A stretch of 64,000 bases of DNA from contig NZ_AP026070.1 of the NCBI RefSeq assembly GCF_024363255.1, positions 1,178,001-1,242,000 on the forward strand. The letters are read 5' to 3'. The notes under the pieces were generated by a model. The model was not told the DNA's origin, searched no databases, and saw only the letters and a program-made list of their open reading frames with translations. The translations under genes were made by a program, and so were the position numbers. Source of the stretch: Shewanella sp. NFH-SH190041 (GTDB taxonomy: Bacteria; Pseudomonadota; Gammaproteobacteria; Enterobacterales; Shewanellaceae). Positions within the stretch are counted from its first letter, which is position 1. The number at the start of each line of letters is the position of its first letter. Below are positions 18,300 through 26,370 of this stretch, in pieces.

Positions 18300-19253
18300 T
18301 TATTGGGCGCTAGTTGCTGAGGCAAAGTATGTCGGGTAGTAATAGAACACACCGGGATAATATTTGCTCACCAGCTTGTTATATTCGCTATTGGCTTTTA
18401 TCTCTGCCAAATATTGATTAAATGCTTGCCGTAATTGGGGGGCGTTTTTTCGAAAGCCGACAGCCATTTTTTGCTGCTCAGATACCGGACCGATGACTTT
18501 CACTTCTGCAGGCCATTTTTGCAGCGCAATTAATGTATCGGGAACATCAAGTAGCGTTGTTTCTGCTTCATCATTAAGTACTGCAGGTACCATTTCATTA
18601 AGCTTCATCTGCTGCGGCGGCAAAATAATACGCGCGCCAGTGGCTTGGAGATTGTACAGATCCGGATCAAGGCAAGATTGCCGCTTAGCTAAAACTTCGC
18701 GTCCTCGCATTAGCTTTTTGACGGCAATAATATCTTCAATCACATCACCTGAGGGGCTGATGGGTGACATGTTGGAATGGCGTTTAGCAACTAACCATAC
18801 TGCAGAGGGAAAATAATCATGGGAAAAAGAGATAATTTTTTCTCGCCATGGCAGTTGAGTGAGACCATGGGCCATCAAGTCCCCCTCTATGGCACGGTGC
18901 TTGCCAAAAATAATTTTGCCATCGATAAACCGGGTGTTTTGCCCAGTTAGCTTACCCACGGCATCCTCCCACGAGGCAGGAACAAAACGGTAACTTAGCC
19001 CTAAATAGCGGGCGAACCCCTGTATTAACTCGACATCTAACCCGCGGTAGATAATGTGTCCGTTTTCTTGGTATTGGGTGACAAAATTGGCATAGGGCAC
19101 ACCGATATGGCGTAGTACACCATCGGCCATAATGTCAGGCAGGTCCCGCGCTTGTGTCTGTGGCATAAAAAGAGAAAGCAACAATGTAACTAGCCAGATA
19201 GTGAGGTATCTGCATATTCCGCCAGTTCTCATTGTTGGTACTATTCTTGTCAT
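18300..19253 (-). CDS. Periplasmic solute-binding protein, family 3 type
   Basis: A 317-residue exported protein of the SBP_bac_3 fold (bound amino acids or similar small solutes in relatives). The signal peptide spans about residues 15-36 (LTIWLVTLLLSLFMPQTQA). Family segments include VLRHIGVPYANF, GLDVELIQGFARYLGLSYRFVP and the final FNQYLAEIKANSEYNKLVSKYYPGV. No ABC permease or ATPase gene is present. Instead it is followed after six bases by the GGDEF-EAL gene, so it likely acts as a sensory binding protein for c-di-GMP signalling. The first ATG is assumed; a start eight codons later is possible. Confidence 0.85.
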   Translation of the reverse strand: MTRIVPTMRTGGICRYLTIWLVTLLLSLFMPQTQARDLPDIMADGVLRHIGVPYANFVTQYQENGHIIYRGLDVELIQGFARYLGLSYRFVPASWEDAVGKLTGQNTRFIDGKIIFGKHRAIEGDLMAHGLTQLPWREKIISFSHDYFPSAVWLVAKRHSNMSPISPSGDVIEDIIAVKKLMRGREVLAKRQSCLDPDLYNLQATGARIILPPQQMKLNEMVPAVLNDEAETTLLDVPDTLIALQKWPAEVKVIGPVSEQQKMAVGFRKNAPQLRQAFNQYLAEIKANSEYNKLVSKYYPGVFYYYPTYFASATSAQ

Positions 19254-19930
19254 GTGATGACGGCGTTAAATTTGGATTTTTGCAGTATACCTATAGGATG
19301 CTGCTTCACAATGGTGAAAGATAATTTTTCACACTAAATGAGACCTGCCATTGTATAAATGATGAAAACGTCCCCTATATTATTGTCTATTTAATTCATT
19401 AGCTTAAAAGTTTAATAATTTGAACTTGGTTATTATTTTGGCAATATAGTGCCAGTGAAAAATGAACGGATTGGCCACTTTAACCTTGTGATAAAACGCT
19501 ATTGAGACTTATTAGGTGATAGAAATCAATGCTAAGTAAGCTATATGCCGGATTTGTATCAATAGTTTGCTATTTCTATTTATGACTGTCTGATTTTTAT
19601 TGACAGAAATAGTAGACAGCGTGAATTTGAGCTAGTTGCAGAGTGGGTAGCACTGTTGTTGAACGTTGTGAACAGGTGATCCTTACCGTTCTAGGTAAGT
19701 GGTTAAATCCATTAGGCCAATTTTACTTGACCACTACAAACCGACCAAGGTAGAGACTGTTGCTGCGTTGGAGTGATTTACTAGAAAACTCAATTATCTT
19801 GGACATATATCGCATCTCCCAGATCACTTTGAATAGGTGATTTTAAATTCAAATTGCACTTATGTAGAATGAGAGGGTTGAAAACATAACCCTCTACTGG
19901 GAAAGGAAATTGTTCGGAAGGAGCCGAAAA
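19254..19930. other. AT-rich intergenic region upstream of the truncated ORF
   Basis: Nearly 680 bases without a credible gene; short reading frames are broken by frequent stops. A hairpin with a perfect 8-bp stem (AGAGGGTT with AACCCTCT) occurs at 19872-19895, just before the truncated ORF, without a T-tract. The promoter of the solute-binding protein gene must be at the left end. The region may be the eroded remnant of an insertion. Confidence 0.4.
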
Positions 19931-20083
19931 ATGAGAGATACAAATGTCGACAACTGTGTCGGTAATATCAAGTTAGAGGTTGACATAACGTCTACCTTTT
20001 CACTGGCGGCGCAGCAAAACGCTTACCCTGTTTTAAAGTCGATCTGTATCAGTTATCCGAAGAGAAATGGCTCCAATTTTTAA
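19931..20083 (+). pseudogene. 5' fragment of an ORF cut by the insertion sequence
   Basis: An ATG preceded by a strong ribosome binding site (GGAAGGAG, about 8 bases away) opens a frame of which about 45 codons are native; the last few codons and the stop come from the left end of the insertion sequence. The fragment includes NIKLEVDITSTFSLAAQQ followed by NAYPVLKSICISYP. This pattern reminds me of the N-terminal region of large DUF4011/DUF3320 helicase-nuclease proteins, but 45 residues is too little to be sure. The rest of the gene is not found on the other side of the element. Confidence 0.45.
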
Positions 20084-20088
20084 GACAG
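20068..20088 (+). repeat. Left terminal inverted repeat of the IS3-family element
   Basis: TGGCTCCAATTTTTAAGACAG-type end; pairs with 21299-21319. Shared blocks are TGG, CCAATT and AGACAG in the same order and spacing. Confidence 0.75.
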
Positions 20089-20140
20089 TGATTAAGAGCA
20101 AATAATCTGCTTTAATTGTAAACAACAAAAGGAGCAGAGC

Positions 20141-20422
20141 ATGAGCAAAAAAAGGAAAAATCACTCGCCGACATTCAAGGCTAAAGTTGCACTCGCTGCG
20201 GCCAAGGGAAACAAGACGCTGGCTCAACTTTCTTCTGAATTTGGTATCCATCAATCCCAGATTGGCAAATGGAAGCAGGAGCTTCTAGATAATGCCTCGA
20301 CCCTGTTTGAAAGCAAGGCTGACAAGGCTAAAAAGAACGAAGTCGACTGTGAAAAACTCCATGCAAAAATCGGTCAACTGACCATGGAAAATGATTTTTT
20401 AGCCAAAGTGCTCGGTCGTTAA
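20141..20422 (+). CDS. IS3-family transposase OrfA
   Basis: A 93-residue DNA-binding subunit of the transposase. It begins MSKKRKNHSPTFKAKVALAA and has the IS3 OrfA helix-turn-helix (about 8-55, with LAQLSSEFGIHQSQIGKWKQ) followed by a leucine-zipper-like segment (about 70-92). Ribosome binding site AAGGAG lies about 9 bases upstream. The slippery heptamer TTTTTTA falls near its end, so part of the translation should shift to the orfB frame and produce OrfAB. Confidence 0.9.
   Translation: MSKKRKNHSPTFKAKVALAAAKGNKTLAQLSSEFGIHQSQIGKWKQELLDNASTLFESKADKAKKNEVDCEKLHAKIGQLTMENDFLAKVLGR
20395..20401 (+). other. Programmed -1 frameshift heptamer
   Basis: T TTT TTA in the orfA frame fits the X XXY YYZ slippery pattern. 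After a -1 slip the frame is open through the orfA stop and joins orfB without interruption, which is how IS3-family elements make the active transposase. Confidence 0.7.
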
Positions 20423-20463
20423 CGAGAGCACAACGGAAAAATAAAGTCGACCGTAAGGATAAA

Positions 20464-21264
20464 TTGCCCGTTTTACACCAGTGTCGTTTGTTGGGTATTA
20501 GCCGCTCTAGCGCCTATTACGAGCCTGCTCCGTTTTCAGCAGAGCAGCTTGAAATCATGCGCCGGATAGATCAAATTCATCTGAAACACCCGTTTTATGG
20601 CAGCCGTAAAATCACGCTGGAACTTTGTGCCAGTGGCTTTCATGTCAACCGTAAACGGGTGCAGAGACTGATGCGTTTAATGGACATTGTGCCTCTGTAC
20701 CCAAAGAAGCAAACATCTCGGCCCAATCAGGCTCATACCATTTATCCGTACTTACTGCGTGAGCTGAGTATTGAGCGGGCAGATCAGGTCTGGGCCACGG
20801 ATATCACCTATATTCCGATGGAAAAAGGGTTTGCTTATCTGATCGCCATCATCGACTGGCATAGCCGAAAAGTGCTGGCATGGCGCATGTCCAATACCAT
20901 GGATACACAGTTTTGTCTTGATGCACTCGATGAGGCATTGGCCAAATACGGTAAGCCTGAGATTTTCAATACCGATCAGGGTAGTCAGTTTACCAGTGAT
21001 GCGTTTACCGGCAGGCTGAAAGAAATGGATATCAGGATTAGCATGGATGGCAAGGGGCGTTGGGTAGATAATGTGTTTATTGAGCGACTCTGGCGGAGCT
21101 TGAAATATGAGGAGGTGTATATCAAAGCTTATGGCACTATTACAGAGGCAGAACTTGCTATTGGTGAATATTTCGTGTTCTATAACGAACAGAGATTTCA
21201 TCAGGGACTGAATAATCACACACCTGATCAAGTCTATTTCGCTAAAAAGAAGTTTGCCGCTTAA
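20464..21264 (+). CDS. IS3-family transposase OrfB (DDE integrase domain)
   Basis: The catalytic half of the transposase, 266 residues from the TTG at 20464; in the native product it is fused to OrfA by a -1 frameshift, since its frame is open back to the slippery site at 20395. The HTH_21 region covers about 35-95 and the rve catalytic core about 100-260. The DDE triad is visible: Asp in WATDITYI, Asp in FNTDQGSQF and Glu in FIERLWRSLKYEEVY. No stop or frameshift inside, so the element may be active. Confidence 0.9.
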   Translation: MPVLHQCRLLGISRSSAYYEPAPFSAEQLEIMRRIDQIHLKHPFYGSRKITLELCASGFHVNRKRVQRLMRLMDIVPLYPKKQTSRPNQAHTIYPYLLRELSIERADQVWATDITYIPMEKGFAYLIAIIDWHSRKVLAWRMSNTMDTQFCLDALDEALAKYGKPEIFNTDQGSQFTSDAFTGRLKEMDIRISMDGKGRWVDNVFIERLWRSLKYEEVYIKAYGTITEAELAIGEYFVFYNEQRFHQGLNNHTPDQVYFAKKKFAA

Positions 21265-21298
21265 CCAAACAGATTATTTCTCTTAAAAGATGAAAAAT

Positions 21299-21319
21299 CT
21301 GTCTAACCAATTGGGTCCA
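21299..21319 (+). repeat. Right terminal inverted repeat of the IS3-family element
   Basis: Ends in ...GGGTCCA; reverse complement of the left end with about five mismatches. Confidence 0.75.
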
Positions 21320-21384
21320 GCTTAGTTTACGGGGTGGATTTATCAGCAGAGCTTAGGCCGATATGGTCAGGGCTAGAAAGAACA

Positions 21385-21412
21385 AAGGCCCGTAGATTTC
21401 TCTACGGGCCTT
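21385..21412 (-). terminator. Terminator of the tRNA-Ile2 gene
   Basis: A perfect 12-bp stem (AAGGCCCGTAGA with TCTACGGGCCTT) and 4-base loop lies 8 bases past the tRNA 3' end; on the minus strand it is followed by TTGTTCTTT. Confidence 0.8.
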
Positions 21413-21419
21413 CTGAAAA

Positions 21420-21496
21420 TGGTGGCCCTTCACGGACTTGAACCGTGGACCTAACGATTATGAGTCGTGTGCTCTAACCAACTGAGCTAAAGGGCC
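21420..21496 (-). tRNA. ileX: tRNA-Ile2 (anticodon CAT, lysidine-modified type)
   Basis: A complete cloverleaf of 77 bases with encoded CCA: acceptor GGCCCTT/AAGGGCC, D-stem GCTC/GAGC, anticodon loop CTCATAA, T-stem CACGG/CCGTG. The body resembles E. coli tRNA-Ile2 rather than elongator or initiator tRNA-Met, so the CAT anticodon should be read as AUA after lysidine modification by TilS. The first pair of the anticodon stem (C27-U43) is a mismatch. An automatic annotation might label it tRNA-Met. Confidence 0.9.
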
Positions 21497-21532
21497 GACT
21501 TAAGGTAGTCGTCACCACCGAAAGCGAGAGGG

Positions 21533-21561
21533 AGTATATAAATTTTATGTGTGCTTGTCAC
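21533..21561 (-). promoter_or_regulatory. Sigma-70 promoter of the tRNA gene
   Basis: On the minus strand GTGACA (-35, 21556-21561), a 17-base spacer and TATACT (-10, 21533-21538) are followed by a GC-rich discriminator (CTCCCTCTCG), typical of stringently controlled stable RNA promoters. The start would be about 30 bases before the tRNA. Confidence 0.7.
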
Positions 21562-21833
21562 CCGTGAGTGGGTAAGAATTTATGAAAATGGGTTTGTTTG
21601 GTTATCTGTTAGCCAATATAAACTTAAATGAGCAAAATCAAAGGCATTGAATTGATTTATCGGCCATAAATTGAGGCTGAATTGCTTTAGTTTCTCGACC
21701 TATTAGTCGGTTTGGTATTGTGTATGTCCTCATATTTACATTTTTCGATTGTATTAATGTTTAAAACCGGCTGTTCTTCATGGTTTAAAGGGGCTATAAC
21801 CATAAAGCCATTTTTTAACTAAAGGACAGTGTT

Positions 21834-22334
21834 ATGTCGCAGGTGACTTTTCGTGGGACCCCAATCAATGTATTAGGTCATTTCCCTCAGGTTGGCGAGC
21901 AAGCGCCTGACTTTACATTGACAAGTACGGCACTTGGCCCCATTTCATTGGCTGACTTTGCGGGAAAAAAATTGGTACTGAGTATATTTCCTAGTATTGA
22001 TACTGGCGTTTGTGCCCAGAGTGTTCGGGCGTTTAACAGTAAAATTGCCGGTATGGATAATGGCTATGTGTTAGCGGTATCGGCTGATTTACCTTTCGCT
22101 GCAAGTCGTTTTTGTGAGTTGGAGGGGATTGAGAAGGTACAGCATGCCTCTGTCTTCAGATCGCCAACATTTGCACAAGACTATGGTGTTGCTATCGCAG
22201 ATGGCCCTATTGCGGGATTAACCGCTCGGGCGGTGATTTGTATTGATGAGCAGCAGAATGTGATTTATAGCGAATTGGTGTCAGAGACGGCCAATGAACC
22301 TGACTATGATGCTGCCCTTGCCGCATTTAATTGA
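21834..22334 (+). CDS. tpx: Thiol peroxidase
   Basis: An atypical two-cysteine peroxiredoxin (Tpx, lipid-hydroperoxide and H2O2 reductase using thioredoxin). The 166 residues include the peroxidatic Cys 60 in FPSIDTGVCAQSVR and the resolving Cys 94 in SRFCELEGI, both with typical context. AAAGGACA provides the ribosome binding site. Single gene, ended by a strong hairpin shared with the convergent transporter gene. Confidence 0.96.
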   Translation: MSQVTFRGTPINVLGHFPQVGEQAPDFTLTSTALGPISLADFAGKKLVLSIFPSIDTGVCAQSVRAFNSKIAGMDNGYVLAVSADLPFAASRFCELEGIEKVQHASVFRSPTFAQDYGVAIADGPIAGLTARAVICIDEQQNVIYSELVSETANEPDYDAALAAFN

Positions 22335-22410
22335 TTGCTGTTGTAGGCTTGTTGGCGGCTCTGTAACTCCCGAGATTGTCTTATAAGCACAAAGCTTCAT
22401 TGCCTGGCGC

Positions 22411-22440
22411 AAAAATCCATACAATAGAGTATGGATTTTT
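22411..22440. terminator. Bidirectional terminator between tpx and the MFS gene
   Basis: A perfect 12-bp stem (AAAAATCCATAC with GTATGGATTTTT) and 6-base loop; the A/T tails are symmetric so it works in both directions. Confidence 0.85.
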
Positions 22441-22453
22441 GCGTTATAGAGGA

Positions 22454-23989
22454 CTATAGATTTTCGATGTTTTGGCCGCTGGTTTCAAAGCGATAGTGAT
22501 GTGTCACCCAAGCGCCAAGCAATGATGTGAAGATGAGCGCAATAAGTACCGGAGATACCCCAAATATATTCATCAGGATTGGGAATAAAAATGCGGTGGT
22601 GATGGCTCCGACCTTCCCGATTGATGCCGAAAAGCCAGCCCCTTTGGCTCTGATACAGATAGGGAATACTTCACCGGATATCAAATAGGTTTGGGAGTTA
22701 GGACCAAAGTTATTCATAAAGTTAAATAACATAAAACCAGCAAATAACAGATATAGATGAGCACTACCCGTTGAGTAAGTCGAAATAACAGCCAGTAATA
22801 ATCCAACAGCACACCCGATGAAACCATAGATTTGTAATTTCATACGGCCAATTTTATCAGAGTAAATAATTGCAAATATCACTCCGACAATAAGTAATGC
22901 ATCAATTAACGCAGTCCCTTTTGCTGAGTAAATTATCTGATTAATTGTTGCATCAAGTGAATTATGGTCAGTGCTACTTTGCGGCAAAATTGTTGCTAAA
23001 ATAACCGGGGTAAAAATACCAATACCATAAGTGCCTAAATCCTGGATAAACCAGGGCAGGGAAGCTAATAAAGTTTTCGGGCGATATTTTTTGCTAAAGA
23101 GCTTTTTATATCCCTCTCGCCACCCCATATCCGGTTTTTCTGCCGTTTTATCTATTTTAATTACTAATGGATTTTGTGATGTACGTTTTAATAACGTTCG
23201 CAGTGCATGGGTGGCTTCAATTTCTTTATTTTGATTCATTAGCCAATGGGCACTTTCAGGAATAGAGCACCGGGCAATAGTGATAATAATGGCAGGTAAA
23301 ATTGCAATGGCATACATGATACGCCAAGCATCAATATCATCAATATTGGTCAGTACCACAATACCAACGAGGATCCCTAAAAACACGCCGATGGATTGGA
23401 ATGCAAACGCGCCCAGAACCAACTTGCCGCGCTTATTGGTCGGAATATTCTCTGAGATCATCAAGTGGGCAGTGGGGTAATCACAACCTAAGGCAAGCCC
23501 AACGCCGAAGTTAAAGCAAATAGTCCAGTAGACAGACGGACTTAATGCCAGTCCAATCAAACAGAGCGTAAACAGCAGCATGGCAACGATGAACATGCGT
23601 TTGCGGCCATACATATCTGCTAAGCCACCCAGCACGCTGGCACCAATTAAAATACCAAATAAGATGGAAGAGCTCATCAATCCTTTTTGTAGTGAGGACA
23701 GTTGAAATTGTATAGTAATCAGAGGTAATGTTAACCCCATCATAAAAACAACCATACCTTCAAAGAATTTGCCTGAAGTCGCAAGTAACCAAATACGCCA
23801 TTGCACTTTGGTCATTGGCGGGTAAGAGGTTGCTGTACCGTTACTCCAGGTGGGTATTTCATCGATATAATTTTGAATACTTTTGCCCGAATGAGAATCA
23901 ATCGCTTCTTGATTTTGCATCATATACAGCTGGTAAGATAAGCTTAAATTTATGGGGCTATTAAATAGTAATTGGTTAAAGGTCGTCAA
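22454..23989 (-). CDS. MFS transporter, sugar/organic-acid porter type
   Basis: A 511-residue major facilitator with about twelve helices. Family marks are the loop 2-3 motif GGLADMYGRKRMF, the segment RIMYAIAILPAI with PESAHWL after helix 6, and GEVFPICIRAKGAG in the second half, all typical of the sugar/metabolite-porter branch. The N-terminal extension of about 70 residues before the first helix is polar and unusual. The start is doubtful: TTG 23989 has GAGGAAA about 15 bases upstream, while ATGs at 23923/23920 lack a ribosome binding site. Substrate is unknown. Confidence 0.82.
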   Translation of the reverse strand: MTTFNQLLFNSPINLSLSYQLYMMQNQEAIDSHSGKSIQNYIDEIPTWSNGTATSYPPMTKVQWRIWLLATSGKFFEGMVVFMMGLTLPLITIQFQLSSLQKGLMSSSILFGILIGASVLGGLADMYGRKRMFIVAMLLFTLCLIGLALSPSVYWTICFNFGVGLALGCDYPTAHLMISENIPTNKRGKLVLGAFAFQSIGVFLGILVGIVVLTNIDDIDAWRIMYAIAILPAIIITIARCSIPESAHWLMNQNKEIEATHALRTLLKRTSQNPLVIKIDKTAEKPDMGWREGYKKLFSKKYRPKTLLASLPWFIQDLGTYGIGIFTPVILATILPQSSTDHNSLDATINQIIYSAKGTALIDALLIVGVIFAIIYSDKIGRMKLQIYGFIGCAVGLLLAVISTYSTGSAHLYLLFAGFMLFNFMNNFGPNSQTYLISGEVFPICIRAKGAGFSASIGKVGAITTAFLFPILMNIFGVSPVLIALIFTSLLGAWVTHHYRFETSGQNIENL

Positions 23990-24335
23990 TGGGTTTATTG
24001 TTTTTCCTCATCTTTAATTTAGATTATTTGTTGTCAAAATAAGTAACTAAATCGAGGGTGTTTATATTTTTGATTATATAAAACAATACCTTAAGACTAT
24101 GTCTTGATTAAGATTTCATTTGTCATATTTTTAACGATGACATTAAGTGTGGTGAATAATTATCTAGCATATCATTAACCATAACTTTTATTATTTTATA
24201 AATCACGTGATTATTTAAATTGAACATGTGGATATCTATGAATATTATTCCAATAATGAATAATTACTCAAGTATAATTTCAATATTGTGGTTAATGGTT
24301 AGGCGTAGTGTCGCATTTAAGCTGAAATAAGCTTA
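23990..24335. other. AT-rich intergenic region
   Basis: About 350 AT-rich bases between the MFS gene start and the rpoD terminator. It should contain the MFS promoter. I see no gene, operator or RNA. Confidence 0.4.
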
Positions 24336-24366
24336 AAAAAAAGCCTGCATTAAGCAGGCTTTTTTA
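24336..24366 (-). terminator. Terminator of the rpsU-yqeY-dnaG-rpoD operon
   Basis: An 8-bp stem (AAGCCTGC with GCAGGCTT) is flanked by A and T runs; on the minus strand the T-tract has eight T. Confidence 0.88.
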
Positions 24367-24378
24367 CGCGATAAAATA

Positions 24379-26223
24379 CTATTCGTCCAAGAATGACTTC
24401 AGAATTTCAGAGCGAGAAGGGTGACGTAGCTTACGCAGTGCCTTGGCTTCAATCTGACGGATACGCTCACGGGTCACGTCAAACTGTTTACCCACTTCTT
24501 CCAGCGTGTGGTCGGTATTCATATCGATACCAAAACGCATCCGCAGTACTTTAGCCTCACGGGCGGTTAGCCCTGCCAGTACTTCATGGGTCGCGTTCTT
24601 CAGGCTTTCGCTGGTTGCGCTATCCAGTGGCAGTTCGAGGGTGGTATCCTCGATAAAGTCACCCAGATGCGAATCTTCATCATCACCGATAGGGGTTTCC
24701 ATGGAGATTGGCTCTTTGGCGATCTTCAGTACCTTGCGGATCTTGTCTTCTGGCATCATCATGCGTTCAGCCAGCTCTTCCGGTGAAGGTTCGCGTCCCA
24801 TTTCCTGTAGCATTTGGCGAGAAATACGGTTCAGCTTGTTGATAGTTTCAATCATATGTACTGGAATACGGATAGTACGGGCTTGGTCCGCAATAGAGCG
24901 GGTGATAGCCTGACGGATCCACCAAGTTGCATAGGTTGAGAACTTATAACCACGGCGATATTCAAACTTATCTACCGCTTTCATCAGACCGATGTTACCT
25001 TCCTGGATCAGATCCAGGAATTGCAGACCACGGTTGGTGTATTTCTTGGCGATAGAAATAACCAGACGTAAGTTAGCTTCAACCATCTCTTTCTTCGCAC
25101 GGCGAGCTTTGGCTTCACCAATGCTCATGCGGCGGTTGATGTCTTTGATTGAGGCGATAGACAAACCGGTTTCAGCTTCGATTGCCTGCAGTTTGCTCCG
25201 GCAGCGCAGTACGTCTTCCTCAACCATTTTCAGGCCTTCGGAGTAAGACTTGCCACCGTTCATTTCAGTGTTAAACCATTCGATGCTGCTTTCGTTGTTA
25301 GTGAAAATCTTAACGAAGTTTTTCTTCGGCATTTTCGCTTGTTCAACACACAGCTTCATGATCAGACGTTCCTGAACACGAACCCGATCCATCATTTCCC
25401 GCATGCTTTTAACCAGACGGTCAAATTGCTTAGGGATCAGGCGGAACTCTTTGAAAATTTCACCAATTTCGAACAGAGCACGGATAGACTCAGGGTGATC
25501 ACGCCCTTTGTCATCGATGGTTTTCAGAGCACTTTCATACGCGGTGCGCAGTTGGGTGAAGCGTTCACGAGCTTCCTCAGGATCCGGTCCCTTGGCGCTG
25601 TCATCGTCATCATCGTCGTCATCGTCGTCATCATCGTCATCGTCTTCTTCATCGTTCAGATCATCGTCTGACAATTCAGAGCCAATGTGTGTGGCGCTCG
25701 GACCCATGTCTTCTTCATCAGGATTGACAAATCCAGAGATAATATCAGACAGACGCAGTTCTTCAGCTTCGAACTGATCGTATTGTTCCAGGATCATGGC
25801 AATGGCTTGTGGGTATTCAGCCACAGAGCTCTGTACCGTATTGATCCCGTCTTCGATACGTTTGGCGATTACGATTTCGCCTTCACGGGTCAGCAGCTCC
25901 ACAGTGCCCATTTCGCGCATGTACATACGCACAGGGTCAGTGGTACGGCCCAGCTCACTTTCTACGGTAGCCAGGGCTGCAGCTGCCTCTTCCGCTGCAT
26001 CTTCATCTGTGTTGTCTTCCGACATCATCATGTCATCGGCGTCCGGTGCTTCTTCAAACACGCGAATACCCATGTCATTTATCATCTGGATAATATCTTC
26101 GATCTGATCAGAATCGACCATATCAGCAGGTAAGTGGTCGTTCACTTCTGCATAGGTTAGATAACCTTGCTCTTTACCTTTGGCGAGCAACAGTTTGAGT
26201 TGCGACTGCGGAGTTTGATCCAT
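24379..26223 (-). CDS. rpoD: Primary sigma factor RpoD (sigma-70)
   Basis: The 614-residue housekeeping sigma subunit of RNA polymerase. Region 1.1 ([20 protein letters not shown] start), region 1.2 ([21 protein letters not shown]), a non-conserved region with an acidic run, region 2 ([34 protein letters not shown]), region 3 and region 4 ([28 protein letters not shown]) are all present. The ATG at 26223 matches the E. coli start; an ATG three codons earlier is possible. About 17 consecutive Glu/Asp residues (near 192-208) are encoded by a GAT/GAC repeat. Last gene of the macromolecular synthesis operon. Confidence 0.98.
   Translation of the reverse strand: MDQTPQSQLKLLLAKGKEQGYLTYAEVNDHLPADMVDSDQIEDIIQMINDMGIRVFEEAPDADDMMMSEDNTDEDAAEEAAAALATVESELGRTTDPVRMYMREMGTVELLTREGEIVIAKRIEDGINTVQSSVAEYPQAIAMILEQYDQFEAEELRLSDIISGFVNPDEEDMGPSATHIGSELSDDDLNDEEDDDDDDDDDDDDDDDSAKGPDPEEARERFTQLRTAYESALKTIDDKGRDHPESIRALFEIGEIFKEFRLIPKQFDRLVKSMREMMDRVRVQERLIMKLCVEQAKMPKKNFVKIFTNNESSIEWFNTEMNGGKSYSEGLKMVEEDVLRCRSKLQAIEAETGLSIASIKDINRRMSIGEAKARRAKKEMVEANLRLVISIAKKYTNRGLQFLDLIQEGNIGLMKAVDKFEYRRGYKFSTYATWWIRQAITRSIADQARTIRIPVHMIETINKLNRISRQMLQEMGREPSPEELAERMMMPEDKIRKVLKIAKEPISMETPIGDDEDSHLGDFIEDTTLELPLDSATSESLKNATHEVLAGLTAREAKVLRMRFGIDMNTDHTLEEVGKQFDVTRERIRQIEAKALRKLRHPSRSEILKSFLDE
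25600..25650 (-). repeat. GAT/GAC trinucleotide run inside rpoD
   Basis: About 17 tandem GAT/GAC/GAA-type codons encode the acidic stretch of the non-conserved region. The repeat is imperfect at the third codon position but could change length by slippage in multiples of three. Confidence 0.75.
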
Positions 26224-26312
26224 AGATATCATCCAAGTTGGGTAACTGTTTACTTACAACGATAGGCAAGCAATCCGGCAGATGCCTATTCTATTTGCTG
26301 TGCAAATCGTCA

Positions 26313-26318
26313 ATTATA
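26313..26318 (-). promoter_or_regulatory. Candidate internal -10 element for rpoD
   Basis: A perfect TATAAT on the minus strand lies 90 bases upstream of rpoD in the 147-base gap after dnaG. No good -35 is seen at the right distance, so it is a candidate only. Internal rpoD promoters are known in enteric relatives. Confidence 0.35.
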
Positions 26319-26370
26319 CCGGGGTGGGCAGCCCTGTACCAGCCCTGAAAAGGTGCTGGGGGCAAGTATT

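Larger units (their letters stand above)
20068..21319 (+). mobile_element. IS3-family insertion sequence, about 1.25 kb
   Basis: The element has imperfect terminal inverted repeats (20068-20088 and 21299-21319, about 16 of 21 identical) starting TG and ending CA as in the IS3 family. It carries orfA, orfB and a -1 frameshift signal between them, so it may be able to produce the fused transposase. The bases beside the two ends (GAAA left, GCTT right) do not match, so no target duplication is visible. It interrupts an ORF on the left and ends about 100 bases from a tRNA gene on the right. Confidence 0.88.

Noticed and set aside
19254..21500. Attachment-site duplication of the tRNA-Ile2 3' end marking a genomic island.
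   Set aside because: I found no second copy of the tRNA 3' end in the left flank, so an integrase-type island is not supported here.
25339..25777. Plus-strand frames opposite rpoD, including a poly-serine one.
   Set aside because: They are the antisense reading of the rpoD acidic codon repeat and other conserved rpoD sequence.
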